Shown here: positions 57,286 through 64,000 of the stretch, one piece after another
Numbering within the stretch: position 1 is the stretch's first letter
Layout of the letters: each line of letters opens with the position of its first letter
NCBI RefSeq assembly: GCF_030819275.1
Contig: NZ_JAUTBL010000002.1
Location: 1,738,501-1,802,500, forward strand
Length of the DNA stretch: 64,000 nucleotides
Origin: Agrobacterium larrymoorei
GTDB taxonomy: Bacteria > Pseudomonadota > Alphaproteobacteria > Rhizobiales > Rhizobiaceae
Direction: 5' to 3'
Notes under the pieces: generated by a model
The model's database searches: none
Seen by the model: the letters and a program-made list of their open reading frames with translations, nothing else
Told to the model about the DNA's origin: nothing
Position numbers and translations under genes: made by a program

Positions 57286-58355
57286 TGCTAGTAGACATAT
57301 TTGGCTATCAATATTCGCCAAACATATGTGCCCGCAGAGCAGAAATCAAAGCCCTCAAACAACTTCCAGAAGTAGATAAAGATAACATAATTCCACTGTT
57401 GTTGCTTGCACCGTGGCCAAACGCCAAGGAGCTAGACGCGGCGATGGAGAAAATCGTCGACGCTTTTGGGAATCGACCATTCTTTCTGGGTTTGGATCGC
57501 TACTTCAGGCCGACCGATCCCACAAAGCCCGCAGCTAAACATTTTTTAGATTTGTTTGAACCATCAGGCGGATATCAAAAATATTTTGATTACATAGCTA
57601 GATTTCCACAATGTATGCCGGTGATAGACACTGGAGTTTTCCAAGATTTGCTTTTTGAACAACAGATAAAAAATGCGGAGACATTAGGGAGAGGGTTTTT
57701 ATTCCATATCCACGAGATGAACTCTCCAATCTCGCCATCACGGTTTCATCGCATCGCGGAAATTGAACATACAGATTTCGCTTTTTATTTAGATCGAGGT
57801 TGGTCTCAGTCGCCGCTCGCTGAGGAACATTGGTATCAAAATACGTGTGCTGACATTTTTGCGATAAAGGACCGAGCGGCAGTGGTGGTTTGCTCCGCCT
57901 GTTTTCCCAAAGACTTCACGCGATTTGAGGGGGTAGAGCCTGTAACAATCGAAACTCGTCGTCTCTCCGCCGGGATTGCTAGGCGATTTAATAACTCGAA
58001 AGTCCTGCATGGAGACTGGGCTAGCACGCGTCCAAGAAGCTACGATAGAGCGTCAACACCAAGACCTCGGATTGACTATCCCTTGCGAAATCAATGGATC
58101 ATAGCAAGAAACAAATCGGATGAATGGGATTTTCAAAAAGCTGCTGAAGAGCTTTTAAAGACTGACTTTTGGGACGATCAGATCAACGTATGGGGCACCT
58201 ATGCTTTGAAGCAGACGGCCATGGGCACGCCTTACGCAATTACGTCGAACGAGATGGCCCGCGCTGCGCGGGTAAACATGCACCTACATATGCAAGCAAA
58301 TTACCTTGCACCGGATATCATCGTAGATACAGATGATCCGTGGACTGACATATAG
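57285..58355 (+). CDS. Beta-family protein (phage T4 Beta-like), partner of the ImmA/IrrE peptidase
   Basis: 356-residue soluble protein. The opening MLVDIFGYQYSPNICARRAE and the LDRYFRP and PVIDTGVFQDLLFE-type segments recall the Beta_protein family, named from phage T4 and found beside ImmA/IrrE and HTH genes in many bacteria. It looks like a TIM-barrel-type alpha/beta fold with conserved Asp/Arg/His (for example FYLDRGWSQSP), but no known active site is visible. Same AT-rich composition as the upstream gene, coupled by the TAATG overlap. Defence, stress or toxin roles are guesses. Confidence 0.7.
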   Translation: MLVDIFGYQYSPNICARRAEIKALKQLPEVDKDNIIPLLLLAPWPNAKELDAAMEKIVDAFGNRPFFLGLDRYFRPTDPTKPAAKHFLDLFEPSGGYQKYFDYIARFPQCMPVIDTGVFQDLLFEQQIKNAETLGRGFLFHIHEMNSPISPSRFHRIAEIEHTDFAFYLDRGWSQSPLAEEHWYQNTCADIFAIKDRAAVVVCSACFPKDFTRFEGVEPVTIETRRLSAGIARRFNNSKVLHGDWASTRPRSYDRASTPRPRIDYPLRNQWIIARNKSDEWDFQKAAEELLKTDFWDDQINVWGTYALKQTAMGTPYAITSNEMARAARVNMHLHMQANYLAPDIIVDTDDPWTDI

Positions 58356-58443
58356 TCATTTTTTACCATCCAGGAACCAAATCCACCCCCACCCGTTCTT
58401 CCCCCGAACAAAACGTTCAGCATACAAAAGGGAAGAAACATTC

Positions 58444-58920
58444 ATGAAAAACAAGGTTTTCGCACTCGCTGCCGTTGCAGCACTGACCTCCTCCGTCGCT
58501 TTCGCACAGACGGCTGCACCTGCCGCTCCGGCCGCACCTGCGCCTGCCGCTGCTGGCTCTGACGCGATGCTCTCCGGTCCAGGCTTCACCATGGGCACCA
58601 AGCCAGCTGGCCCGCTGAAGTTCGTCAACGTGCAGAAGACCGACCTTACCGCTGATCAGCTCGAAGGCATGAACATCTACAATGCCCAGAACGAAGAAAT
58701 CGGCGAAATCGAAGACGTCGTGATCGGCGATGGCAAGGCTGTCATCGGTATCGTTGCCAGCGTCGGCGGCTTCCTCGGCATCAACGAGAGCTACGTCGTC
58801 CTCGACCCGACCTCCGTTGCCATCAACAATGACAATGGCACGTGGAAGGCCCACGTCGACACCACCAAGGAAGCGCTGCAGAACGCGCCGAAGCTGGACT
58901 ACGACAAGCTCGACGATTGA
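58444..58920 (+). CDS. Periplasmic PRC-barrel protein
   Basis: 158 residues. Signal peptide MKNKVFALAAVAALTSSVAF, then A-Q. An Ala/Pro linker (about 22-42) follows. A PRC-barrel domain covers about 60-150 with LEGMNIYNAQNEEIGEIEDV and VIGIVASVGGFLGINESYVV. ATG 58444 has GGGAAGAAA upstream. Such proteins are common in rhizobial periplasm, and roles are mostly unproven. GC content returns to the genome level here. Ends in a terminator. Confidence 0.88.
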   Translation: MKNKVFALAAVAALTSSVAFAQTAAPAAPAAPAPAAAGSDAMLSGPGFTMGTKPAGPLKFVNVQKTDLTADQLEGMNIYNAQNEEIGEIEDVVIGDGKAVIGIVASVGGFLGINESYVVLDPTSVAINNDNGTWKAHVDTTKEALQNAPKLDYDKLDD

Positions 58921-58953
58921 TTGATCGCACGCGCCCTCGGGCGATCGATCAGC

Positions 58954-58984
58954 GGCCCCTGCGCTCTGAGCGCCGGGGCCTTTT
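58954..58984 (+). terminator. Terminator of the PRC-barrel gene
   Basis: GC-rich stem GGCCCC.GCGC/GCGC.GGGGCC (58954-58964 with 58970-58980, one mismatch), 5-nt loop, followed by TTTTCC. It starts 34 nt after the stop codon. Good intrinsic terminator. Confidence 0.82.
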
Positions 58985-59200
58985 CCATGCGTGGTTGAGG
59001 CTTGCAGTATTGAGCCGCTATAGCGCCCCATGCATCGCCGCATGCCGATTGTCCCGGCATTCGGTGGAGGGAGATCATCCCGTGAAGAACATGCCGTTTG
59101 CGCAGGTAAAGCAGATGAGTATCAAGCACATTCGCAAGCCGCTTGCCCGCTCACCATCACTTCGCTTATCGTCCCGTCCATTATCAACAGGACTTTCCGC

Positions 59201-59812
59201 TTGCCCCATTCGCGCCCCCTCGCCGCCCTTGCGGGCTTTCTCGTGGCATCTCTCATACCCATGGCCGCAGCGGCGCAAACCGGCAATTGGCAACCCTCCG
59301 AGCAGATCAAGACCTACGCCATATCCGGCAGTTCCGGCATCGAGCTCTACCGATCCATCGGCGAGCGTGGGCCACAGGCCGGTGTCCAGGCGGTTGCCCA
59401 CACCACCTTCAAGCTGACGTGGCGGCGCGATTACCGCCCGCAACCTGATGGCTCGTGCGTACTGGCGACCGCGCGTCCCAACCTGACGATCATCTACACA
59501 TGGCCGAAGGCGCCGGCGAAACTGCCAGCGGATGTCTCTGCCAGCTGGCAGCGCTTCATTGCCGGCGTGGAGAAGCACGAACGGGTGCATGGCGAACATA
59601 TTCTCGACATGGTGAAGAAGATCGAAGCCTATAGCGTCGGTCTGCGCGCAGAAGACGATCCGAAGTGCCAGAAGGTGCGCGCCGTCTTACAGCAGCGGCT
59701 GAAGGAGCTTTCCGACGAGCAGCGCCAGCGCGGGCGGGATTTCGACAAGGTCGAACTCACCAATGGCGGCGCGGTGCATCAGCTTATTCTCGCCCTGGTC
59801 AACGGTCCCTGA
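59201..59812 (+). CDS. DUF922 family exported protein (putative Zn-protease-like)
   Basis: 203 residues if translation starts at TTG 59201 (site CAGGA about 8 nt upstream), giving a signal peptide PHSRPLAALAGFLVASLIP. The frame is open back to 59030 without a better signal peptide. The domain has WRRDYRPQPDGSCVLATARP, and the HExxH-like HERVH in AGVEKHERVHGEHILDMVKK (about residue 127), typical of DUF922. A periplasmic metal-dependent enzyme is suggested, with activity unproven. It lies between the PRC-barrel gene and a convergent J-domain gene. Confidence 0.75.
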   Translation: MPHSRPLAALAGFLVASLIPMAAAAQTGNWQPSEQIKTYAISGSSGIELYRSIGERGPQAGVQAVAHTTFKLTWRRDYRPQPDGSCVLATARPNLTIIYTWPKAPAKLPADVSASWQRFIAGVEKHERVHGEHILDMVKKIEAYSVGLRAEDDPKCQKVRAVLQQRLKELSDEQRQRGRDFDKVELTNGGAVHQLILALVNGP

Positions 59813-59920
59813 GAAACGTCCGGTGTAGGCCGATCATGTTTCGGGACGTGAACGTCAAGCGGAGCGACCGGAGTCATCCAAGCGAAGAGGCATTGCACCG
59901 CTGCGCTGAGGCAGACGGAT

Positions 59921-60523
59921 TTACTCCGCCGCCTCCCCCTTCAGCACCGGTTCGGCCATGATCGCCCGTTCCAGCTCATAGGAATAGCCCTCCAGCATCG
60001 TATAGGCCTGCTCGATGACCTCGATCTGATGCTCGGCATTGCGGATCGCTTCGGCAAGCGACTGGCTGCGCGCGCGCAGCATGGAGCCCAGCACATCCGT
60101 TTCCGGCTTCATGCCAAGACGGTCCATGTGCTTGCGCACACGGGTGCGATGGCGCTCCAGCTCGAGAATATGGAAGCGGCTTTTGAGAATATCGTCGGTC
60201 AGCTTGCGCCGCATGGCCGCAACGGGATCGAAACTGCCCGGCTCACGCTCATCGAGAATAAACTCGTTCACCAGCGTTTCCAGCATCAACAGACCCTTGA
60301 GATCCTTTGGATCGGCCAGTTGCGGATCATAGCCGGTATCGTCGAACACCTTGCGACGCACCGGGTCCTTCAACAGATCATAGGCCAGTTGCAGCTTGGC
60401 GAACTGGTCGGCATCCCCGCCGCTGTCCGGATGGGCATTCTTCGCCGCCTTGCGATAGGCAGCCTTGATCGCAGCCTCATCAGCCTCACGCTCAACACCC
60501 AGCAAAACATAAGGATCGATCAC
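59921..60523 (-). CDS. J-domain (DnaJ-like) protein
   Basis: 200 residues from GTG 60521-60523 (AGGTG upstream). The N-terminal J domain has DPYVLLGVEREADEAAIKAA and AAKNAHPDSGGDADQFAKLQ with the HPD triad that stimulates DnaK ATPase. The remaining 130 residues are a long helical region (HILELERHRTRVRKHMDRLG and AIRNAEHQIEVIEQAYTML) with no zinc fingers or G/F linker. It is a specialised co-chaperone rather than DnaJ itself. An open frame to 60580 adds no J-domain residues. Convergent with the DUF922 gene. Confidence 0.85.
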   Translation of the reverse strand: MIDPYVLLGVEREADEAAIKAAYRKAAKNAHPDSGGDADQFAKLQLAYDLLKDPVRRKVFDDTGYDPQLADPKDLKGLLMLETLVNEFILDEREPGSFDPVAAMRRKLTDDILKSRFHILELERHRTRVRKHMDRLGMKPETDVLGSMLRARSQSLAEAIRNAEHQIEVIEQAYTMLEGYSYELERAIMAEPVLKGEAAE

Positions 60524-60945
60524 CGAAACACCTGTACTCGCATTACCGAAATCCGCCTTTGCAGGTGATACCACGCACAAAGGCTAACGGGATCATACGC
60601 AATTTTCACCCGCCACGGCACCCCTCGCCTGCGGTTTTGAACGTAAAACGCCGAACCACCGAAGAGGCACAGGAACTGAAACGCCGCGCCGAAGCCCATC
60701 ACCCGCAAATTTGTCCGGCGCGTGACCATGATAGGCGAAGGAGAGACAAAATTGTGGAAAGCGGCATCGAAAAAAGATTGCCCATCATTCCAGGCGCCAA
60801 CATGCGCTCCTCGCTTTCCACATCGATCGGTCAGTAAAGGCCGTTCGCTCAGACGAATCCCAGGCCAGCGTTTCGCCTTTTGACGCCACAGATAAGTTTT
60901 CCCTTTACATGAAAGGAGAATCTGCTAATTCGGCGGCACTGGCTT
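60524..60945. other. Divergent intergenic region before tRNA-Thr
   Basis: 422 nt without a supported gene. A possible tRNA promoter has TTGACG at 60880-60885 and TTTACA at 60904-60909, 18 nt apart, about 37 nt before the tRNA. Open frames in this region look like chance. Confidence 0.45.
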
Positions 60946-61021
<76 letters not shown>

Positions 61022-61214
61022 GTCACGTTTCCTTTTTAGGAAGCTTTCTCCTCAAAATCCTTCAAGATGTCATCGTAACTATCGGAATTGGCTATTCTGT
61101 GCGTTCACGGCATTCGCTCGACGCGCTGGCAAAAAGCTTGCGCTGCTGGAAAAAGTATGGCTCTGACAACCCTATTTGGGTTGAGCATCAGCCGGAACCA
61201 ACAGGAGCATGACG

Positions 61215-61448
61215 ATGAGCGAGTTGACGGTAGCGGACGCCACGGATCGCATTTACGAATCGCTGCGCGCGGACAATGCCGATATCGATCTGCACATCGC
61301 CAATCTGAAGGCCGCGCTGAAGCGCGAGGGCTTGAAGGACGCGACCTTCGACGCGTCGAAGCTTTCGCACAACAACCGCTCCGGGCGGAAGTTGATGCAG
61401 GCCTATTTCCGCCAGCGCGGCGTGACGGTGAAGTTCGAAGGCGTGTAA
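61215..61448 (+). CDS. Small conserved protein of unknown function
   Basis: 77 residues beginning MSELTVADATDRIYESLRAD. Helical and charged, ending RKLMQAYFRQRGVTVKFEGV. An AGGAG site at 61203-61207 fits ATG 61215 (7 nt); the in-frame ATG 61209 is too close. No known domain. Ribosome-site quality and codon usage suggest it is real. 190 nt after tRNA-Thr. Confidence 0.65.
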   Translation: MSELTVADATDRIYESLRADNADIDLHIANLKAALKREGLKDATFDASKLSHNNRSGRKLMQAYFRQRGVTVKFEGV

Positions 61449-61543
61449 AGCGCCTTCAATTTGGTGCCTCTCGCTGAAAACTTGGCCGTGGCAATGGCCG
61501 ATCAAAGCCAGAACATCAGACGCTTTTACGGCTTTCTGCTAGG

Positions 61544-62104
61544 ATGACGCAGATCACGCGACCTCATTTCGAAATCGCCGTCCAGCAACTTGGCGTTCTG
61601 AAAGCCTTGAGAGCCTATGACCCCAGGGTCGCCGGGACCCCGCCTCTTGGCGTTGAGACAGAGGAGAGCGATATCGACATTCTCTGCCATGCGCCGGACG
61701 CCAACGCGTTTTTGACGGATGTTCAGAACGCTTACGGCACGATCAGCGACTTGCGCATATGGCAATGGATATCCAAAGACCGGCCAATCATCGTGACGTT
61801 TCATACGCATGGCTGGGATTTCGAGATCTTCGCAAGCCCTCAGCCGGTTGCCCTTCAAAATGGCTGGCGTCACTTCGAGATCGAAAGGCGGCTTCTTGCT
61901 CTCGGCGGTGAGAATTTCAAAAACGCGATCAAGCTATTACGGCAACAAGGGTTGAAGACCGAGCCCGCCTTTTGGTCGGCGCTCGGGGAAACAGGCGATT
62001 CCTATCGAGGCCTGTTATCCCTGGAGGTAGCGACGGACGATGCGCTGCAAGAGAAGTTGGCTCGCTTGGGCTTCGGTCGAGACAATTCTATTTCCGGCCT
62101 TTAG
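61544..62104 (+). CDS. DUF4269 family protein, nucleotidyltransferase-like
   Basis: 186 residues, soluble. The segment LGVETEESDIDILCHAPDAN (about residues 36-55) has an acidic DIDI pair like the GSxxDxD of minimal nucleotidyltransferases, though the Gly-Ser is replaced by Glu-Ser. RPIIVTFHTHGWDFEIFASP provides a possible third acidic residue. DUF4269 proteins are single genes of unknown target. ATG 61544 has AGGATG immediately upstream (weak ribosome site). Confidence 0.75.
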   Translation: MTQITRPHFEIAVQQLGVLKALRAYDPRVAGTPPLGVETEESDIDILCHAPDANAFLTDVQNAYGTISDLRIWQWISKDRPIIVTFHTHGWDFEIFASPQPVALQNGWRHFEIERRLLALGGENFKNAIKLLRQQGLKTEPAFWSALGETGDSYRGLLSLEVATDDALQEKLARLGFGRDNSISGL

Positions 62105-62152
62105 AGCCTCTGCCCCGCAGATTACCCCTACGTCGACGCCCGGCGAATGGCC

Positions 62153-63262
62153 TCACCCCAGATCCAGCGTCATCACCACCGGGCAGTGGTCCGATGCTTT
62201 CGGCCGATCCCAGCCGGTGCGGGGATAGCGCTCCACCTCCTGCCCCGGCGGGAAGACGGTGCGGTAAGGTTGACCGCCGCGAATGATTTCCGGCACGCGT
62301 GACGCATTCCGCTCGGCGAGGCTTTGCGAAAGCAGGATGTAATCGAGCTGGCAAAGATGCTGCTCCTGCGGGCCTCTGGAGTGATACAGCGTCCAGCGGT
62401 CCATCACGTCCCGGCGCTGCATGGGGTTGATGGCAAAGCCATCCTTGGTCAGAAGGTCGAGCGCGCTGCGCGCTTCCGCTACCGGCGTGAAGCTGTAGCC
62501 GGTCCGGCGATTGCCATTGATAACCACCCGCTCCTGATAATCGTTCATGTCGCCGCAGATGGCGAAATTGCTGTGGCGCGCCTGATCTACGCCGAAACGC
62601 TCCTCGATGATACGGCGGATGGCGCGCACTTCCGCTTCGCGCACCGGCATGGTGCCGAGCCGCGCGTCGGTGGATTCGCGGGCATTGCTCATGGATTTCA
62701 GGTGTGTGACGAAGAGAGAGAATGGCTTGCCGCCAATCTTGAGTTCAAGCTCCAGGCAGTCGCGCTTGAAGATCTTGTCATCGATGGCGTTCGTCAGTGA
62801 CAGCTCGTCATTGAACAGGTCGAGATTGCGATAGGTGAGCGCCGCATGGCTGCGAATATCGACAAGCTCGATCTTCTCGCCATCCAAGGTCTCGTCACGC
62901 ATGACCACCGCCACATCGATGCCGCGGCTGTCATTGCCTTCCACGAGATATTTGTGGCGGTAGCCATTGCCAACCATGCGGTAGAGATAGCCATATTCGA
63001 AGGCCTGCAAGGCAGCCATGTTATCGACTTCCTGCAGGCAGAGAATGTCGGCATCCGCATCGGCTATGGCGAGCGCCGAAAGCTGGCGCGTGTCATCGGT
63101 GGAGGCCAACATGCGCGCGCTTTCCAGCGCATTATAGGTCGCCTCGTCGCGCACGTCGAAAAGCTGCATGGCACGATCGCGACGGGTCTGGTTGCGAAAC
63201 CCGGTGAAATCAAACCGGGTCATCAGATTTTCGATATTGAAGGTGGCAAGCCGCAGCGACAT
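62153..63262 (-). CDS. Endonuclease/exonuclease/phosphatase (EEP) family hydrolase
   Basis: 369 residues, cytosolic (no signal peptide). It starts MSLRLATFNIENLMTRFDFT (Asn in TFNIENL). Catalytic motifs of the EEP fold: Glu in CLQEVDNMAAL, Asp-Asn region in FAICGDMNDYQERVV, and the final Asp-His in KASDHCPVVMTLDL. May act on nucleic acids or phosphodiesters. It is followed, in the same direction, by nothing in the operon sense. The ABC ATPase upstream is 60 nt away. Confidence 0.88.
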   Translation of the reverse strand: MSLRLATFNIENLMTRFDFTGFRNQTRRDRAMQLFDVRDEATYNALESARMLASTDDTRQLSALAIADADADILCLQEVDNMAALQAFEYGYLYRMVGNGYRHKYLVEGNDSRGIDVAVVMRDETLDGEKIELVDIRSHAALTYRNLDLFNDELSLTNAIDDKIFKRDCLELELKIGGKPFSLFVTHLKSMSNARESTDARLGTMPVREAEVRAIRRIIEERFGVDQARHSNFAICGDMNDYQERVVINGNRRTGYSFTPVAEARSALDLLTKDGFAINPMQRRDVMDRWTLYHSRGPQEQHLCQLDYILLSQSLAERNASRVPEIIRGGQPYRTVFPPGQEVERYPRTGWDRPKASDHCPVVMTLDLG

Positions 63263-63322
63263 GAATCATTCCCAATGAATGCCCAACTTAGTCGCTTCTC
63301 GATGGAAGCCAAGTGACCCGTG

Positions 63323-64000
63323 CTATAATCGCCAAGCCGAGCGGATGGCGATGGGATAGATCGCCCCGAGTGCCGCAGGCTCCCGGGAATAGGCCCGCAA
63401 CACCTGCCCATCGGGCAAGGTGAGGCGCAGCGCATAACGCTCGCCCTCATACAGAATGTTGCTCACCCGGCAGGCGACACCCTCAGCGTCGTGAAGCACA
63501 TCCTGGGGGCGGATGAGAATATCACTTGCTGGAGACATAGGCGCATCAGCCTGTATGGCCGCCTCTAGTACATTCCAATTCAAAGCCCGTGGCGCGTCAT
63601 CGGGCAGGCCGAGCGAGATGATCGCGCCCTGCCCGACCAGCGAGCCGACGAGCCTTCCCTCAGGCCTTGCATATAGCTCCGCCGGTGGCGCCATCTGCAA
63701 CAGCCTGCCTTCCGACATCACTGCAACATCTGTCGCAAGCGCCATGGCTTCGGCCTGATCATGCGTGACATAGACCATCGTCGCGCCGGATGTGGCGTGG
63801 AACTCGCGAAAGGTCTCTTCCATCTCCTGGCGCAGATGCCGATCGAGATTGGCAAGCGGCTCGTCGAGAAGCACGACGTCGGGCTCCGTGACGAGGCAGC
63901 GCGCAAGCGCGACGCGCTGACGCTGTCCGCCCGAAAGCTCCGATGGGCGACGCTCGGCGTAAGCGTCGAGCCGCACGGTTGCCAGCGCATCCATCACCTT
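63323..64000 (-). CDS. ABC transporter ATP-binding subunit (partial, cut by window edge)
   Basis: C-terminal 225 residues of an importer ATPase. The signature motif LSGGQRQRVALARCLVTEPD and Walker B VVLLDEPLANLDRHLRQEME are present, with the switch His in VYVTHDQAEAMALATDVAVM. The C-terminal TOBE-like domain (about 150-225) has VACRVSNILYEGERYALRLT. Walker A lies off the window. The TOBE region and ALATDVAVMSEGRLLQMAPP resemble Fbp/Pot-type (ferric iron, polyamine or thiamine) ATPases. Substrate unknown. Confidence 0.9.
   Translation of the reverse strand, partial: KVMDALATVRLDAYAERRPSELSGGQRQRVALARCLVTEPDVVLLDEPLANLDRHLRQEMEETFREFHATSGATMVYVTHDQAEAMALATDVAVMSEGRLLQMAPPAELYARPEGRLVGSLVGQGAIISLGLPDDAPRALNWNVLEAAIQADAPMSPASDILIRPQDVLHDAEGVACRVSNILYEGERYALRLTLPDGQVLRAYSREPAALGAIYPIAIRSAWRL

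Noticed and set aside
58842..59417. 191-codon plus-strand frame between the PRC-barrel and DUF922 genes
   Set aside because: It crosses the PRC-barrel gene end and its terminator in another frame and is low-complexity (Ser/Pro/Arg). DUF922 in the neighbouring frame explains the conserved residues.

Overview
The window is a chromosomal segment of an alphaproteobacterium of the Rhizobiaceae (Agrobacterium/Rhizobium type). The evidence is the protein sequences, the str-S10-spc and rpoBC gene order with two tuf genes, the C-terminal WEEF tail on a chemoreceptor, rhizobial palindromic repeats, and many small conserved rhizobial proteins. It has no rRNA genes, no CRISPR array, no transposase and no recognisable prophage.

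Region 1 (1-14877, minus strand) is the translation supercluster. From right to left it reads rpsL, rpsG, fusA, tuf, then rpsJ-rplC-rplD-rplW-rplB-rpsS-rplV-rpsC-rplP-rpmC-rpsQ, then rplN-rplX-rplE-rpsN-rpsH-rplF-rplR-rpsE-rpmD-rplO, and it continues off the left edge. A promoter sits ahead of rpsL. A terminator-like hairpin follows tuf, and another separates the S10 block from rplN.

Region 2 (15143-17395) holds a small conserved protein and two decayed genes: the C-terminal remnant of a TSUP permease and a frameshifted ABC-F ATPase.

Region 3 (17561-30115, minus) is secE-nusG-rplK-rplA-rplJ-rplL-rpoB-rpoC, with tRNA-Trp ahead of secE. An L10-type leader and stacked hairpins lie at the rplA/rplJ and rplL/rpoB junctions.

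Region 4 (30580-41613) appears to be the ancestral tRNA-Tyr / tRNA-Gly / tuf / tRNA-Trp / secE cluster opened by added genes. A chemoreceptor lies between tuf and tRNA-Trp. A TerC-family protein, a three-gene exported beta-glucan operon (HlyD-like protein, periplasmic six-hairpin-type protein, GT2 synthase) and a small lipoprotein lie between tuf and tRNA-Gly.

Region 5 (41837-56620) is ordinary chromosome: rlmB; an AraC regulator with a disturbed 5' end and a cupin protein; a thioesterase; mntH with a clear MntR box, followed by mntR; a DUF1800/DUF1501 export pair; a DUF2946 and PepSY metal-related pair; a GNAT enzyme; an extended uvrB; and a secreted esterase.

Region 6 (56788-58355) is a small AT-rich island with two overlapping genes: an ImmA/IrrE metallopeptidase and a phage-T4-Beta-like protein. 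It is the best candidate for an undescribed (possibly defence or stress) system.

Region 7 (58444-64000) holds a PRC-barrel protein, a DUF922 protein, a J-domain protein, tRNA-Thr, a small unknown protein, a DUF4269 protein, an EEP-family phosphohydrolase, and an ABC transporter ATPase cut by the right edge.
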